From an uncultured Fidelibacterota bacterium (GTDB lineage: Bacteria > Fidelibacterota > Marinisomatia > Marinisomatales > Marinisomataceae): a stretch of DNA of 64,000 bases. The stretch covers positions 79,997-143,996 of the forward strand of contig CACHCR010000002.1 of NCBI GenBank assembly GCA_902578385.1, read 5' to 3'. Below the pieces are notes generated by a model that worked only from the letters and a program-made list of their open reading frames with translations, searched no databases and was not told the origin of the DNA. This document shows, piece by piece, positions 37,631-50,798 of the stretch; the stretch's first letter is position 1, and every line of letters begins with the position of its first letter. Both the position numbers and the translations under genes were made by a program.

Positions 37631-38809
37631 TTAAATAATATTTAGTGCCTTTCCACAATCTTTAAAAGTGTCAACAGCATATACTAATTGTTCTCTTGAA
37701 TGGATTGAAGAAAGCTGTACTCTTATCCTTGCTTGATCTTTTGGAACAACAGGAAAAGAAAATGGAATTACATATATATTTTTTTCTAAAAGCATTTCAG
37801 ATAAAGCTACTGCTTTTTTTGCATCATAAATCATTATTGGAACAATCGGATGTGAGTCTCCCTTTATCTCATAACCAATTTCTTTTATTTGCTCTCTAAA
37901 AAAAAGTGTATTTTGTTGAAGTTGTTTTAAAAGATTTTTATTTGAATTAATTATTTCTAAAGCTTTTAAGCATGCCACTACTAATGTAGGAGCTAAGCTG
38001 TTAGAAAAAAGATATGGTCTAGATTTTTGTCTTAAAGTATCAATAATATTCTTTGAAGCTGAAACAAACCCTCCCGAAGCTCCGCCAAGCGCCTTTCCAA
38101 AAGTAGAAGAAATTATATCAACTTTGTCTAAAACATTATAGAATTCACCACTTCCTTTACCATTTTCTCCAATGAAACCTGTGGCATGACAATCATCAAC
38201 CATTACAAGAGCATCATACTTTTTAGCTAACTTAACAATTTCATCTACAGGTGCAATAGTACCATCCATACTGAAAACTCCGTCAGTAACAATAAGTTTA
38301 ATTCTCGCTGAAGATTGATTTAGTTTTTTCTCTAAATCGTTCATATCACAGTTTTTATATCTATGTTTTTGTGCTTTACAAAGTCTAACTCCATCAATTA
38401 TTGATGCGTGGTTAAGTTCATCTGAAAATACAGCATCTTTATCACTTAAAATCGTTTCGAAAAATCCGCCATTTGCATCAAAACAAGAAGAGTAGAGAAT
38501 AGTATCATCTTTACCAAGAAATTTGCTAACGGAATCTTCTAATTGTTTGTGAATGGTTTGAGTCCCACATATAAATCTTACTGAACCAAGACCAAAACCC
38601 CATTCTTGAATGGCATCTACAGCTGCTTTTTTAATTTCACTATTATTAGCTAATCCAAGATAATTATTTGCACAAAAGTTGAGTACTGTTTTACCCTTAA
38701 CACTGATTTGAGCTTCTTGAGCAGTCTCAATTATTCTTTCATCTTTATAGGTACCTTGCTCTTTAATCTCATTTAATTGAGCATTTAGGATTTGATCAAT
38801 GTTTTTCAT
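37631..38809 (-). CDS. kbl: 2-amino-3-ketobutyrate CoA ligase (glycine C-acetyltransferase)
   Basis: PLP enzyme that cleaves 2-amino-3-ketobutyrate with CoA to glycine and acetyl-CoA. Seen: NFCANNYLGLANN, SSCFDANGGFFE, VDDCHATGFIGENGKG and the PLP lysine in STFGKALGG. 392 residues; alpha-oxoamine synthase family. The assignment to Kbl rather than BioF/HemA rests on sequence (GSVRFICGTQ) and on the overlapping threonine dehydrogenase gene. Follows that gene with a 4-base overlap. Confidence 0.92.
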   Translation of the reverse strand: MKNIDQILNAQLNEIKEQGTYKDERIIETAQEAQISVKGKTVLNFCANNYLGLANNSEIKKAAVDAIQEWGFGLGSVRFICGTQTIHKQLEDSVSKFLGKDDTILYSSCFDANGGFFETILSDKDAVFSDELNHASIIDGVRLCKAQKHRYKNCDMNDLEKKLNQSSARIKLIVTDGVFSMDGTIAPVDEIVKLAKKYDALVMVDDCHATGFIGENGKGSGEFYNVLDKVDIISSTFGKALGGASGGFVSASKNIIDTLRQKSRPYLFSNSLAPTLVVACLKALEIINSNKNLLKQLQQNTLFFREQIKEIGYEIKGDSHPIVPIMIYDAKKAVALSEMLLEKNIYVIPFSFPVVPKDQARIRVQLSSIHSREQLVYAVDTFKDCGKALNII

Positions 38810-39768
38810 TTTGCCTTATCAATTATATTATCTAAAAAATCTTCTAATTGCATGTTACTTGAAAACTTCCAATATTTTTTTGAGTTGTCACAATTTAAAC
38901 TAGAGGGCCATGTATCTGCAACTGATTGAAATTTTTTCTCTTCATTAAATGAAACAGTAAAAGTAGGAAACTTTTGTATTAGCATATCACTTAATTCTTT
39001 AACTGAAAAATTTACTTCTTCAACATTAAATGCTCTAATAATAGAATTAATATTTTTAAAGCTCATAAGCTTCATTATTGAAGAAATAGTTTTATTAATG
39101 CTAATAAAAGGAAGAGAGGTTTCAGGTAATAAATTACAATCAAAATGTTGTCCTTTTAAAGCCGCATGAATCATCTGTGATGCATAATCTGTGGTTCCTC
39201 CAGATGGAACAGTGTCATAACTAATTACCCCAGGAAATCTGATTGATCTGAAGTCTAAACCGCAAACTTTTAAATTACTTTTTTCATGCACTCTACTTCC
39301 GTATTGCTCAATTGCAAGTTTATTATTCCCATAAATAGTATTTGGTTTTATTATATCCTGCTCTGATGCAAACTTAATTTTTCTAGGACCATATACAGCT
39401 ATTGAACTAGGGAAGAAAAATTTAGTGATATAATTATTATCAACAGCATTTTGAAAAGCACAATCAATCAAATTTCTGGAAGCATCTTCATTAACTTGAA
39501 TTGCAAGTTTAGGATTTTTAGATGCAGTTTGACTTAATAGTGCTGCAAAATGATATACTTCAGAAATATAATTTTTTTTAAAAATGGAATTAATTAAATC
39601 ATAGTTGAGGATAGTGTCCTTTATATAGGTCACAGAATTAATTTTTTCTTGAGAATCATTAATATCAATAGCAATCACTTTTTTATTATGTTCTACTAGT
39701 TTTTTAACGATTTTGCTTCCAAGCTCACCATTAAATCCTGTAATTAATACTTTTTGTTCCACATCCAA
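38806..39768 (-). CDS. L-threonine 3-dehydrogenase, GalE-like SDR type
   Basis: Oxidises threonine to 2-amino-3-ketobutyrate, the substrate of Kbl. Extended SDR fold: GFNGELGSKI nucleotide loop, HFAALLSQ, Ser of FFPSSIAVYG and YGNNKLAIEQYG (YxxxK). The stretch GLDFRSIRFPGVISY and GGTTDYASQMI is the mark of GalE-like threonine dehydrogenases, the same type as vertebrate TDH and unlike the zinc-dependent Tdh of E. coli. Divergent from parA. 320 residues. Confidence 0.87.
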   Translation of the reverse strand: MDVEQKVLITGFNGELGSKIVKKLVEHNKKVIAIDINDSQEKINSVTYIKDTILNYDLINSIFKKNYISEVYHFAALLSQTASKNPKLAIQVNEDASRNLIDCAFQNAVDNNYITKFFFPSSIAVYGPRKIKFASEQDIIKPNTIYGNNKLAIEQYGSRVHEKSNLKVCGLDFRSIRFPGVISYDTVPSGGTTDYASQMIHAALKGQHFDCNLLPETSLPFISINKTISSIMKLMSFKNINSIIRAFNVEEVNFSVKELSDMLIQKFPTFTVSFNEEKKFQSVADTWPSSLNCDNSKKYWKFSSNMQLEDFLDNIIDKAK

Positions 39769-39840
39769 AGTTAACCCAGATAAAATGATTTTTTAAAAAC
39801 TTTGTATTAGCCTTATTTAGCGTTTAAATTTTTCATTCAT

Positions 39841-40605
39841 ATGAAAAAAATTATCTCAATAATTAATCAAAAGGGAGGTGTTGGAAAAACCACCACAGCC
39901 ATTAATTTAGCTGCAAGTTTAGCAATCTTAGAAAAGAAGACCCTTTTAATTGATTTTGATCCTCAAGCTAATGCTACTACAGGGTTAAATAATTTTGATA
40001 TTGAAAATGATTTCTCAATATATGATGCAATGATTGGAAGTGAAAAAATGTTAGACACTATTTCGAATACAAGTCTTGATTTTTTGCATTTTATTAAATC
40101 TGACACAAATCTTGTTGGTTGTGAGATTGAATTGGTTACGTTATCAAATAGAGAAAAGCAGCTTTTAAAACTTATTAATAGAGTCAAAAAGAATTATGAT
40201 TATATACTGATAGACTGCCCTCCTTCTTTAGGGTTATTAACTCTCAATGCATTAACTGCATCAACAGATGTATTGATTCCAATTCAAAGCGAATTTTTTG
40301 CATTAGAAGGTCTGAAAAGTCTTCAGGAGACCATAAAAATAGTTAAAGAAAATATTAATAGTAATTTGAATATTCTAGGCCTGCTTATTACAATGCATAC
40401 AAAAAGATTGAGACTTTCAAAAAAGGTTGAACGTTTGTTAAAAACAAATTTTAAAAATAAATTGTTTAAGACAAAAATAAGCAGGAATGTTCGTTTGGCT
40501 GAAGCTCCTGATGATGGTAAGCCAGCAATAATGTATGATGTTAATTGTTCAGGAGCCAAAGATTATATGGATTTAGCATTGGAAATTATAAATGAAAAAA
40601 GATAA
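39841..40605 (+). CDS. parA: Chromosome-partitioning ATPase ParA/Soj
   Basis: Deviant Walker A KGGVGKTT (Lys11, Lys16), LIDFDPQANATTGL, and DYILIDCPPSLGLLTLNAL give the ParA/Soj family without an N-terminal HTH, i.e. the chromosomal type. 254 residues. ATPase that moves ParB-parS complexes on the nucleoid. Overlaps parB by 14 bases. No consensus parS (TGTTTCACGTGAAACA) was noticed in the window. Confidence 0.94.
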   Translation: MKKIISIINQKGGVGKTTTAINLAASLAILEKKTLLIDFDPQANATTGLNNFDIENDFSIYDAMIGSEKMLDTISNTSLDFLHFIKSDTNLVGCEIELVTLSNREKQLLKLINRVKKNYDYILIDCPPSLGLLTLNALTASTDVLIPIQSEFFALEGLKSLQETIKIVKENINSNLNILGLLITMHTKRLRLSKKVERLLKTNFKNKLFKTKISRNVRLAEAPDDGKPAIMYDVNCSGAKDYMDLALEIINEKR

Positions 40606-41422
40606 ACAGCTCGGTCAAGGTTTAGGCGCTCTTCTAACACCCTCAAAATCAAAGCTAGAGGATTATAATCAGAGTAGTATTCTTATTAGTAAAATTAAAC
40701 CGAATCCAAATCAGCCTCGAAAGAATTTTGAGGATAAATCTTTAAAACAATTAGCCCAATCAATTGAAGAAAAAGGATTAATTAGTCCTATCACAGTTAA
40801 GAAAGTTGATAATAAATATATTATCGTAGCTGGAGAAAGAAGGTTTAGAGCTCACAAGTTATTAAATAAAAAAAGAATTCTTGCTTATGTTATTGATGCT
40901 GATTCTAATAAGGATGTAATGTATATGGCTCTTATTGAGAATATTCAAAGAGAGGATCTCAATCCAATTGAAGAAGCAAAAGGATACAAATATTTACAAG
41001 AAAATTTACAATCTTCAATTACTGAAATAGCAAAAACTGTTGGTAAATCAAGGCCAGCAGTTTCCAATGCTTTAAGACTATTAAAGCTTCCTGATCAAAT
41101 ACAAGATAGTATCTTAAAAGGTGAAATAAATGCAGGACAAGCAAGAGCAATTTTACAGAGAAAAACTTCTCAAGGCATGCTCCAGATTTGGCAAAAACTA
41201 TTAACAGAGAAGATATCAGTACGTAAAACAGAAAAATTAGCTTCAAAAAGAAAGGTTTCTCCTCAATTACAAAACATGCAAGACAAGCTTTCGAGATTAA
41301 TTGGTGAAAAAGTAGTTATAAATCAAAATGCTAAAACCAAAAAAGGTTTTATTAAGATTAATTTCAGTAAAAAAACAGTTGGTAGAGTATTAGATAAGCT
41401 AAAATCAATTAAGTCTGATTAA
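40592..41422 (+). CDS. parB: Chromosome-partitioning protein ParB/Spo0J
   Basis: CTP-dependent clamp that loads at parS. Seen: GQGLGALL at the start, NPNQPRKNFED, the CTP-binding motifs AGERRFRAHK and LIENIQREDLNPIEEAKGY, HTH EIAKTVGKSRPAVSNALRLLKLP and a short C-terminal dimer domain. 276 residues, normal. Translationally coupled to parA. Followed at 4 bases by an M23 peptidase and bactofilin. Confidence 0.94.
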   Translation: MKKDKQLGQGLGALLTPSKSKLEDYNQSSILISKIKPNPNQPRKNFEDKSLKQLAQSIEEKGLISPITVKKVDNKYIIVAGERRFRAHKLLNKKRILAYVIDADSNKDVMYMALIENIQREDLNPIEEAKGYKYLQENLQSSITEIAKTVGKSRPAVSNALRLLKLPDQIQDSILKGEINAGQARAILQRKTSQGMLQIWQKLLTEKISVRKTEKLASKRKVSPQLQNMQDKLSRLIGEKVVINQNAKTKKGFIKINFSKKTVGRVLDKLKSIKSD

Positions 41423-41426
41423 TTTT

Positions 41427-42161
41427 ATGAAATTAAGTAAATATAAAATTCTATTTATTTCTCCATTTTCTGATAAATCATGGCAAATAGAATTCAGTAG
41501 GTTCACATTTATTTCATCAATTATAGCATTAGTAACATTATTAATTTGTTCAATAATTCTATTATATTTTTCATCACCGATTGTAAAAGAATATTTAAGA
41601 GTTTCTACAATTAATAAAGAAATTAAACAGCAACAAGAAATAATTAATAATATAGATAAGTCTATTGAAGAGATTGCGATAATGAAATCATACATTGATA
41701 CTATAATTGGTACGGAGCAATCAAACGATTTAAATGAAAACAATATTAGATATATGATTGCAAATAATTTACCATCCGTTAAACCTACGGATGGTTTAAT
41801 TAGTAAATTATACGATAAAGAAACAAAGCATTTAGGTATAGATTTAGTAAATGAAGTAGGAACTCCTATCTTTGCGACTGCAAGTGGATTAGTTGTTTTG
41901 AGTGATTTTTCAGAGGATTTTGGAAATTTTATTATTCTAGATCATCAAAATGGATATATATCCCATTATTATCATAATGAAGAAAATTTTGTCAAAAAGG
42001 GTGACTTTACAAATGCTGGTGATGTTATAGCAAAATTAGGTAATACTGGAATGTCTACTGGCCCCCATCTTCATTTTGAAATTTGGAAAGATGGTAAATC
42101 AATAAATCCGAATACTTTTTTCGACGATTTTAATTTAAAATCTGATAAATTACCTAAATGA
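41427..42161 (+). CDS. M23/LytM-type peptidoglycan peptidase, membrane anchored
   Basis: One membrane segment (about residues 28-52), a coiled-coil region (about 60-95), then a LytM domain with HLGIDL (zinc His/Asp), YISHYYHN and HLHFE. All four zinc/catalytic positions are present, so it should be an active endopeptidase on peptidoglycan crosslinks in the periplasm. 244 residues. Overlaps bactofilin by 4 bases; M23-bactofilin pairs act on cell shape in several bacteria (e.g. H. pylori CcmA/Csd). Confidence 0.92.
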   Translation: MKLSKYKILFISPFSDKSWQIEFSRFTFISSIIALVTLLICSIILLYFSSPIVKEYLRVSTINKEIKQQQEIINNIDKSIEEIAIMKSYIDTIIGTEQSNDLNENNIRYMIANNLPSVKPTDGLISKLYDKETKHLGIDLVNEVGTPIFATASGLVVLSDFSEDFGNFIILDHQNGYISHYYHNEENFVKKGDFTNAGDVIAKLGNTGMSTGPHLHFEIWKDGKSINPNTFFDDFNLKSDKLPK

Positions 42162-42502
42162 AGATTCAATCAAAAGCAACCAATAGTCAGACAATTATAG
42201 CTGAAGATGTAGCTATTGACGGAAATATGATTCTTAGTGGGAATGTTACAATATATGGGGAAATCAAAGGTTCAGTAAAAACAGATGGTGCAATCCAGCT
42301 TGCAAAAAGTGGAAAAATTTTTGGCGATGTTCAAGCATCAATGATACAAATCAATGGCTATATTGAAGGTGATGCCCATATTAACGGCCCTGCTGAGCTT
42401 TTAAAAGGTTGTGAATTGGTTGGCAATCTAAAATATAAAGTTTTAACTATCGAAGATGGCGCTCAGTTCTCTGGAAGATGTGATATAATAGTTGATGAAT
42501 AA
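42158..42502 (+). CDS. Bactofilin
   Basis: Polymer-forming cytoskeletal protein, predicted right-handed beta-helix: repeated hydrophobic/glycine pattern such as GNVTIYGEIKGSVKTDG, KIFGDVQASMIQINGYIEGDA and GCELVGNLKYKVLTIEDGAQF. 114 residues, short tails on each side. No membrane segment. Coupled to the M23 peptidase, which it may position on the membrane. Overlaps the following small membrane protein. Confidence 0.93.
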   Translation: MKIQSKATNSQTIIAEDVAIDGNMILSGNVTIYGEIKGSVKTDGAIQLAKSGKIFGDVQASMIQINGYIEGDAHINGPAELLKGCELVGNLKYKVLTIEDGAQFSGRCDIIVDE

Positions 42503-42689
42503 AAAAAAGACTTTAAGCTCCATTATGGCTGAAAGTTATTCAGTCTATTTTGAATTTATTGGAATCATTCTTTCTTGGCTTTTAATAGCATTTTTTTTCT
42601 TTAATGACATTTGGAGAGTTTTTATAATGATTATTGGAGTTTTTCATGCTTCATATCGTGCCTACCAACATGTAAATAATAATAATTGA
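42495..42689 (+). CDS. Small membrane protein, AtpZ/AtpI-like
   Basis: 64-residue protein with two predicted membrane segments (about 20-38 and 40-57). Position between bactofilin and atpB, size and topology fit AtpZ/AtpI-type proteins that precede many atp operons, but sequence similarity is weak. ATG 42495 overlaps bactofilin's end by 8 bases; TTG 42492 is also in frame. It ends about 40 bases before the atp promoter-like element. Confidence 0.6.
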   Translation: MNKKKTLSSIMAESYSVYFEFIGIILSWLLIAFFFFNDIWRVFIMIIGVFHASYRAYQHVNNNN

Positions 42690-42731
42690 GATTTCCACTT
42701 TTTTTTCTGTTTTTCCTTATAACTTTCTATT

Positions 42732-42739
42732 TATATTTC
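42732..42739 (+). promoter_or_regulatory. Promoter-like element TATATTTC before atpB
   Basis: TATATTTC followed by G, in a 13-base stretch (TATTTATATTTCG, 42728-42740) that is repeated exactly before tRNA-Leu (57446-57458). It fits a TAnnTTTG-type -10. A start site about 7 bases downstream would fall at 42744-42747, which is why I prefer the atpB start at 42780. Confidence 0.5.
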
Positions 42740-42779
42740 GGCGATGTTAATAGGTGAAAAAGTTGGAAAAGAATGGACA

Positions 42780-43917
<1,138 letters not shown>

Positions 43918-43935
43918 TCAAAATAAGGAAATAAT

Positions 43936-44442
43936 ATGAATCCATTATTAACGCCAGAACTAGGCACATATGTCTGGTCATTAGTTATTTTTTTAACTGT
44001 ACTTTTCGTTTTAAAGAAGTATGCATGGAATCCTCTTCTTGATTTTTTAGAAGAAAGAGAAAAGGATATTGCTGAATCTTTGGAAATGGCTGAGAGTGCT
44101 AAAACTAATCTTGAAAAAATTAAAGATGAGTCTGAAAAAATACTTAATAAGGCAAAAAAAGAAGGCAAAACTATTGTAAGCGATAGCAAATTAAGAGCTG
44201 AAGAATCTGCAAATAAAATCCTTGATGATGCTAAAGCAAAATCAAATGAATTTCTTGATGACGCAAAATCAAAAATTGAAATTGAGAAAAAGCGAGCAAT
44301 TAAAGAAATTAAGGAAGAGGTTGTAGATTTAAGTTTAGAACTTGCTACAAAAGTTTTGCAGCGTAATGTTAAGGATGATGATAATAATAAGTTTATTAAA
44401 TCATCACTTGAGGCAGTAAAGGCAGATGAAGCAAAATCTTAA
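43936..44442 (+). CDS. atpF: ATP synthase F0 subunit b
   Basis: Peripheral stalk: one N-terminal membrane segment (about residues 10-28, TYVWSLVIFLTVLFVLKKYAW) and a long charged coiled coil to the end (EERE, AKAKSNEFLDDAKSKIEIEKK). 168 residues, normal. AAGGAAA before ATG. Its 3' end overlaps atpH by 17 bases. Confidence 0.95.
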   Translation: MNPLLTPELGTYVWSLVIFLTVLFVLKKYAWNPLLDFLEEREKDIAESLEMAESAKTNLEKIKDESEKILNKAKKEGKTIVSDSKLRAEESANKILDDAKAKSNEFLDDAKSKIEIEKKRAIKEIKEEVVDLSLELATKVLQRNVKDDDNNKFIKSSLEAVKADEAKS

Positions 44443-44968
44443 AAAAGTAAATATTTACTCGAACCTTTTAAATGATGCAGTTAATTCGTTTGATGATTTT
44501 AATAGCGTCAGTATTGGGTTAGAAGAATTTAATTCTTCATTAAGAAGAGATTTATCTATTAATACATTTTTCAAATCTAAGACAATTGATAGTTCGACCA
44601 AAATTAGTCTTTTTGAAAAAGCTGTCTCTCAATCAATGAATGGAATATTAGTTGAGGTGTTAAAAGTAGTAATTGAAAATGAAGATACTAATTTAGTTAA
44701 TGATATTTTTAAGAGCTTTATTACACTTTCAAAAGAGAAACTAAATATAGCATTTGTTGATGTTACTTCTTCTGCTGAAATAAATAATAGTCAACAAGAA
44801 GATATAACAAGCTCTTTAAGTGATCTTATTAATAAGAAAATCAATATCAATTTTGATGTTGATAAAAATTTAATTGGGGGACTTAAGATTAAAGTAGACG
44901 ATACTCTATATGATAGTAGTCTGCAAACAAAATTAGAAAAAGCAAAATCAAAATTGGTAGGGGTATAA
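44426..44968 (+). CDS. atpH: ATP synthase F1 subunit delta
   Basis: Joins F1 to the stalk. N-terminal helical domain (about residues 1-110) and a C-terminal part with DVTSSAEINNSQQEDITSSLS and LIGGLKIKVDDTLYDSSLQTKLEKAKSKL, the conserved delta/OSCP end. 180 residues. Start inside atpF, stop directly before atpA. Confidence 0.94.
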   Translation: MKQNLKKVNIYSNLLNDAVNSFDDFNSVSIGLEEFNSSLRRDLSINTFFKSKTIDSSTKISLFEKAVSQSMNGILVEVLKVVIENEDTNLVNDIFKSFITLSKEKLNIAFVDVTSSAEINNSQQEDITSSLSDLINKKININFDVDKNLIGGLKIKVDDTLYDSSLQTKLEKAKSKLVGV

Positions 44969-46486
44969 ATGGATATTAAAACAAATGAAATTGGAGATTT
45001 GTTAAGAAGTCAAATCAAAAACATCAATGAAAATGTTGATGTAAATGAAGTTGGCGAAGTTTTAGAAATTGGTGATGGTGTTGCCCGCACAAGTGGTCTG
45101 GGCAGCGTTATGAGTTCTGAGCTAGTTGAGTTCCCAAATAATGTATTTGGTATGGCATTGAATTTAGAAGAAGAAAATGTTGGTGCAGTTCTATTTGGAG
45201 ATAGTAGTCTTGTTAAAGAAGGTGATACTGTTAAGCGAACTGGTAAGGTTGTTGAGGTTCCTGTTGGAAAAGAATTACTTGGGCGCGTAGTTGATCCTTT
45301 GGGACAGCCAATGGATGGAAAGGGACCTGTCAATGCTAAAGAAACTTTACCAATCGAAAGAAAAGCTTTAGGTGTTATGCAAAGATTCCCAGTTAAAGAA
45401 CCCCTACAAACTGGATTAAAATCAATTGATAGCATGATTCCAATTGGCCGCGGTCAAAGAGAGCTAATAATTGGAGATAGACAAACTGGTAAGTCAGCAA
45501 TTGCTATTGATGCTATTATTAATCAAAAATCAACTCATGATTCTGATAGCCCAGTATATTGTATTTATGTTGCCGTTGGTCAGAAAGCTTCTACTGTTGC
45601 AAAACTAGTTGCAGAGCTTGAAGCTAATGGCGCAATGGAATATACTACAGTTGTTGTGGCAAATGCGTCTGATCCAGCACCCTTACAATATATTGCTCCT
45701 TACTCTGGATGTGCCATGGGAGAATATTATAGAGATAATGGAATGCATGGATTAATTGTGTATGATGATCTTTCAAAACAAGCTACAGCTTATAGACAAA
45801 TGTCACTTGTTTTGAGGAGACCTCCAGGACGAGAAGCTTTCCCTGGTGATGTATTTTATTTGCATAGTAGATTATTAGAAAGAGCTTCAAAACTATCTGA
45901 AGATTTAGGTTCTGGTTCTTTAACTGCTCTTCCAGTAATTGAAACTCAAGAAGGTGATGTATCTGCATACATTCCAACTAATGTAATTTCCATTACTGAT
46001 GGACAGATTTATTTAGATACTAATTTATTTAACGGGGGAGTCAGGCCTGCTGTTGATGTTGGTCTTTCAGTATCTAGAGTAGGAGGAAGCGCTCAAATTA
46101 AAGCAATGAAGAAGATTGCTGGAAAACTTCGTTTAGACCTTGCTCAATTCAGAGAGCTAGAGGCATTTGCAAAATTTGCATCTGATTTAGATGAATCTAC
46201 TGCTGCTCAAATTACTAGAGGTAGGAGAATGGTTGAAATCTTAAAGCAGAATCAATATGTACCAATGTCTACTGAAAAACAAGTGGCAATTATTTATGCC
46301 GCAAGTCAGGGGTACCTAGATGATATTGATCTTGAATCTGTAAAAGAGTTTGAGGTAGGACTATTAGAGCATTTTGATTCAAAGCATGCTGATTGCTTAG
46401 ATGAGATAAGCAAAACAGGAGATATTTCTGACAAATTAGCTGATAAAATGATCAAAGCTATTGAGGAATTCAAAAAGAGCTTCTAA
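44969..46486 (+). CDS. atpA: ATP synthase F1 subunit alpha
   Basis: Non-catalytic nucleotide-binding subunit. Walker [14 protein letters not shown], the catalytic Arg finger region in [11 protein letters not shown]...[16 protein letters not shown], and a C-terminal helical domain. 505 residues, normal. No spacer after atpH; one base before atpG. Confidence 0.97.
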   Translation: MDIKTNEIGDLLRSQIKNINENVDVNEVGEVLEIGDGVARTSGLGSVMSSELVEFPNNVFGMALNLEEENVGAVLFGDSSLVKEGDTVKRTGKVVEVPVGKELLGRVVDPLGQPMDGKGPVNAKETLPIERKALGVMQRFPVKEPLQTGLKSIDSMIPIGRGQRELIIGDRQTGKSAIAIDAIINQKSTHDSDSPVYCIYVAVGQKASTVAKLVAELEANGAMEYTTVVVANASDPAPLQYIAPYSGCAMGEYYRDNGMHGLIVYDDLSKQATAYRQMSLVLRRPPGREAFPGDVFYLHSRLLERASKLSEDLGSGSLTALPVIETQEGDVSAYIPTNVISITDGQIYLDTNLFNGGVRPAVDVGLSVSRVGGSAQIKAMKKIAGKLRLDLAQFRELEAFAKFASDLDESTAAQITRGRRMVEILKQNQYVPMSTEKQVAIIYAASQGYLDDIDLESVKEFEVGLLEHFDSKHADCLDEISKTGDISDKLADKMIKAIEEFKKSF

Positions 46487-46487
46487 T

Positions 46488-49028
<2,541 letters not shown>

Positions 49029-49046
49029 TTATTAGATTATTAGTAG

Positions 49047-50798
49047 ATGGCATTAAGAACTCATAATTGCGGTGAACTAAATAAAAATCATATTGATCAA
49101 ACTGTTAAACTTTCCGGTTGGGTCAACTCTATAAGAACACATGGTCAAATTATTTTTATTGATTTACGTGATCGATTCGGAAAAACTCAAATTATTTTGA
49201 ATTCCGATGAATTAATTAAAATTGGGAAAACCTTATCTAATGAAGATGTTGTTTTTATTGAAGGAAAAGTTTCTTCAAGATCAAAAGATTTAATAAATCC
49301 TGATTTAGAAACGGGTGAGATTGAAGTTTTAGTGAAAAAAATGATTGTACTTAGTAATGCAGAACCATTACCTATGTCCATTCAAGATAGAGATGCCTCA
49401 TCTGAAGAGCATAGACTTAAGTATAGATACTTAGAGCTAAGAAATAATGATTTACAAAAAAATATTATTATTAGACATAATACAGCACAAACTGTACGAA
49501 ATTTTCTTTCAGATAATAAATTTTTAGAAATTGAGACACCAGTCTTGATGAAATCTACCCCAGAAGGAGCTAGAGATTATTTAGTTCCTAGTAGAGTTCA
49601 CAATGGAAGGTTTTATGCATTGCCTCAATCTCCTCAGATGTATAAACAATTATTTATGATCTCTGGCCTAGATAGATATTTTCAAATTGTTAAATGTTTT
49701 AGAGATGAAGATTTAAGATCTGATAGACAGCCTGAGTTTACTCAAATTGACCTAGAAATGAGTTTTGTTGATGAAAAAGATGTTAGATTAATAGTTGAGA
49801 AATTGTTAACTAAAGTTTTCAAAGAAGTAATCAATATTGAGCTAAAAGAATTTCCAATATTATCTTATCATGACGCAATTGAAAAATATGGTACTGATAA
49901 GCCAGACTTGAGATTTGGTATTACGATTGAAGATTTTAAAACATTTTCAAATAAGTCAGGCTTTAAAGCTTTTTCAGATTGTGAATCTGTTAGGATAATT
50001 TCAGTACCTAATAGTGAATTTTTTTCTCGAAAAATTATTGATGAGTTAGATTCTTATGCTCAATCTTTAGGTGCTAAAGGTCTTGCTTGGTTTAAGGTAA
50101 ATAACAATGAATTTTCGGGAGGAATTTCCAAATTTTTTGATTCTAATTTAACTAAAGAGATTATTGATAATCTAAAGCTTGAAGACAATTCTATTTGCTT
50201 TATGATTGGAGACAAGTTAAATACTTCCTTACAGGTTTTAGGTAAAATTAGAAGTAAGGTAGGTGATTTACTTGAATTAAAAGATAACTCTATATTTTCA
50301 CCTGTTTGGATTGTTGATTTTCCATTATTTTCGTGGAATGAAGAAACAAAAAGGTATGATTCAGTAAATCATCCGTTTACTGCTCCTAAAGATTCTGATT
50401 TAGGTGATGTTACTTCAAATCCTTCAGAAGTTATTTCTAAGGGATATGATATTGTTATTAATGGTTATGAGGTAGCTGGTGGCTCAATTAGAATTCATGA
50501 TCATAGTTTACAAAAAGATATTTTTAAGATTATGGATTTATCTGATAAAGAGATTTCTGAAAAATTTGGATTTTTTATTGATGCATTAAAATATGGAACT
50601 CCTCCACACGGTGGCATTGCATTTGGTTTAGATAGACTAGTAATGTTATTAGCTGGAGTAAGTAATATTAGAGACGTGATTGCATTTCCAAAGACAACAT
50701 CAGCATCTGCTTTAATGGAAGAAGCTCCAAACCTTGTTTCTGAAGAACAATTAGATGAACTTGGAATAAAGATTCTAGATGATGAAAAAAACGTTTGA
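49047..50798 (+). CDS. aspS: Aspartyl-tRNA synthetase, possibly non-discriminating
   Basis: Class IIb synthetase. Anticodon-binding OB fold (1-105), motif 2 FRDEDLRSDRQPEFTQID, bacterial GAD insert (about 290-410) and motif 3 GIAFGLDRLVMLLAG. 583 residues, normal. His32 in RTHGQIIFIDLRD matches the His of AspRS enzymes that also charge tRNA-Asn; discriminating E. coli has Leu there. With gatC in the window this suggests Asn-tRNA is made via Asp-tRNA(Asn), not proven since asnS could lie elsewhere. Overlaps phoH by 20 bases. Confidence 0.94.
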   Translation: MALRTHNCGELNKNHIDQTVKLSGWVNSIRTHGQIIFIDLRDRFGKTQIILNSDELIKIGKTLSNEDVVFIEGKVSSRSKDLINPDLETGEIEVLVKKMIVLSNAEPLPMSIQDRDASSEEHRLKYRYLELRNNDLQKNIIIRHNTAQTVRNFLSDNKFLEIETPVLMKSTPEGARDYLVPSRVHNGRFYALPQSPQMYKQLFMISGLDRYFQIVKCFRDEDLRSDRQPEFTQIDLEMSFVDEKDVRLIVEKLLTKVFKEVINIELKEFPILSYHDAIEKYGTDKPDLRFGITIEDFKTFSNKSGFKAFSDCESVRIISVPNSEFFSRKIIDELDSYAQSLGAKGLAWFKVNNNEFSGGISKFFDSNLTKEIIDNLKLEDNSICFMIGDKLNTSLQVLGKIRSKVGDLLELKDNSIFSPVWIVDFPLFSWNEETKRYDSVNHPFTAPKDSDLGDVTSNPSEVISKGYDIVINGYEVAGGSIRIHDHSLQKDIFKIMDLSDKEISEKFGFFIDALKYGTPPHGGIAFGLDRLVMLLAGVSNIRDVIAFPKTTSASALMEEAPNLVSEEQLDELGIKILDDEKNV

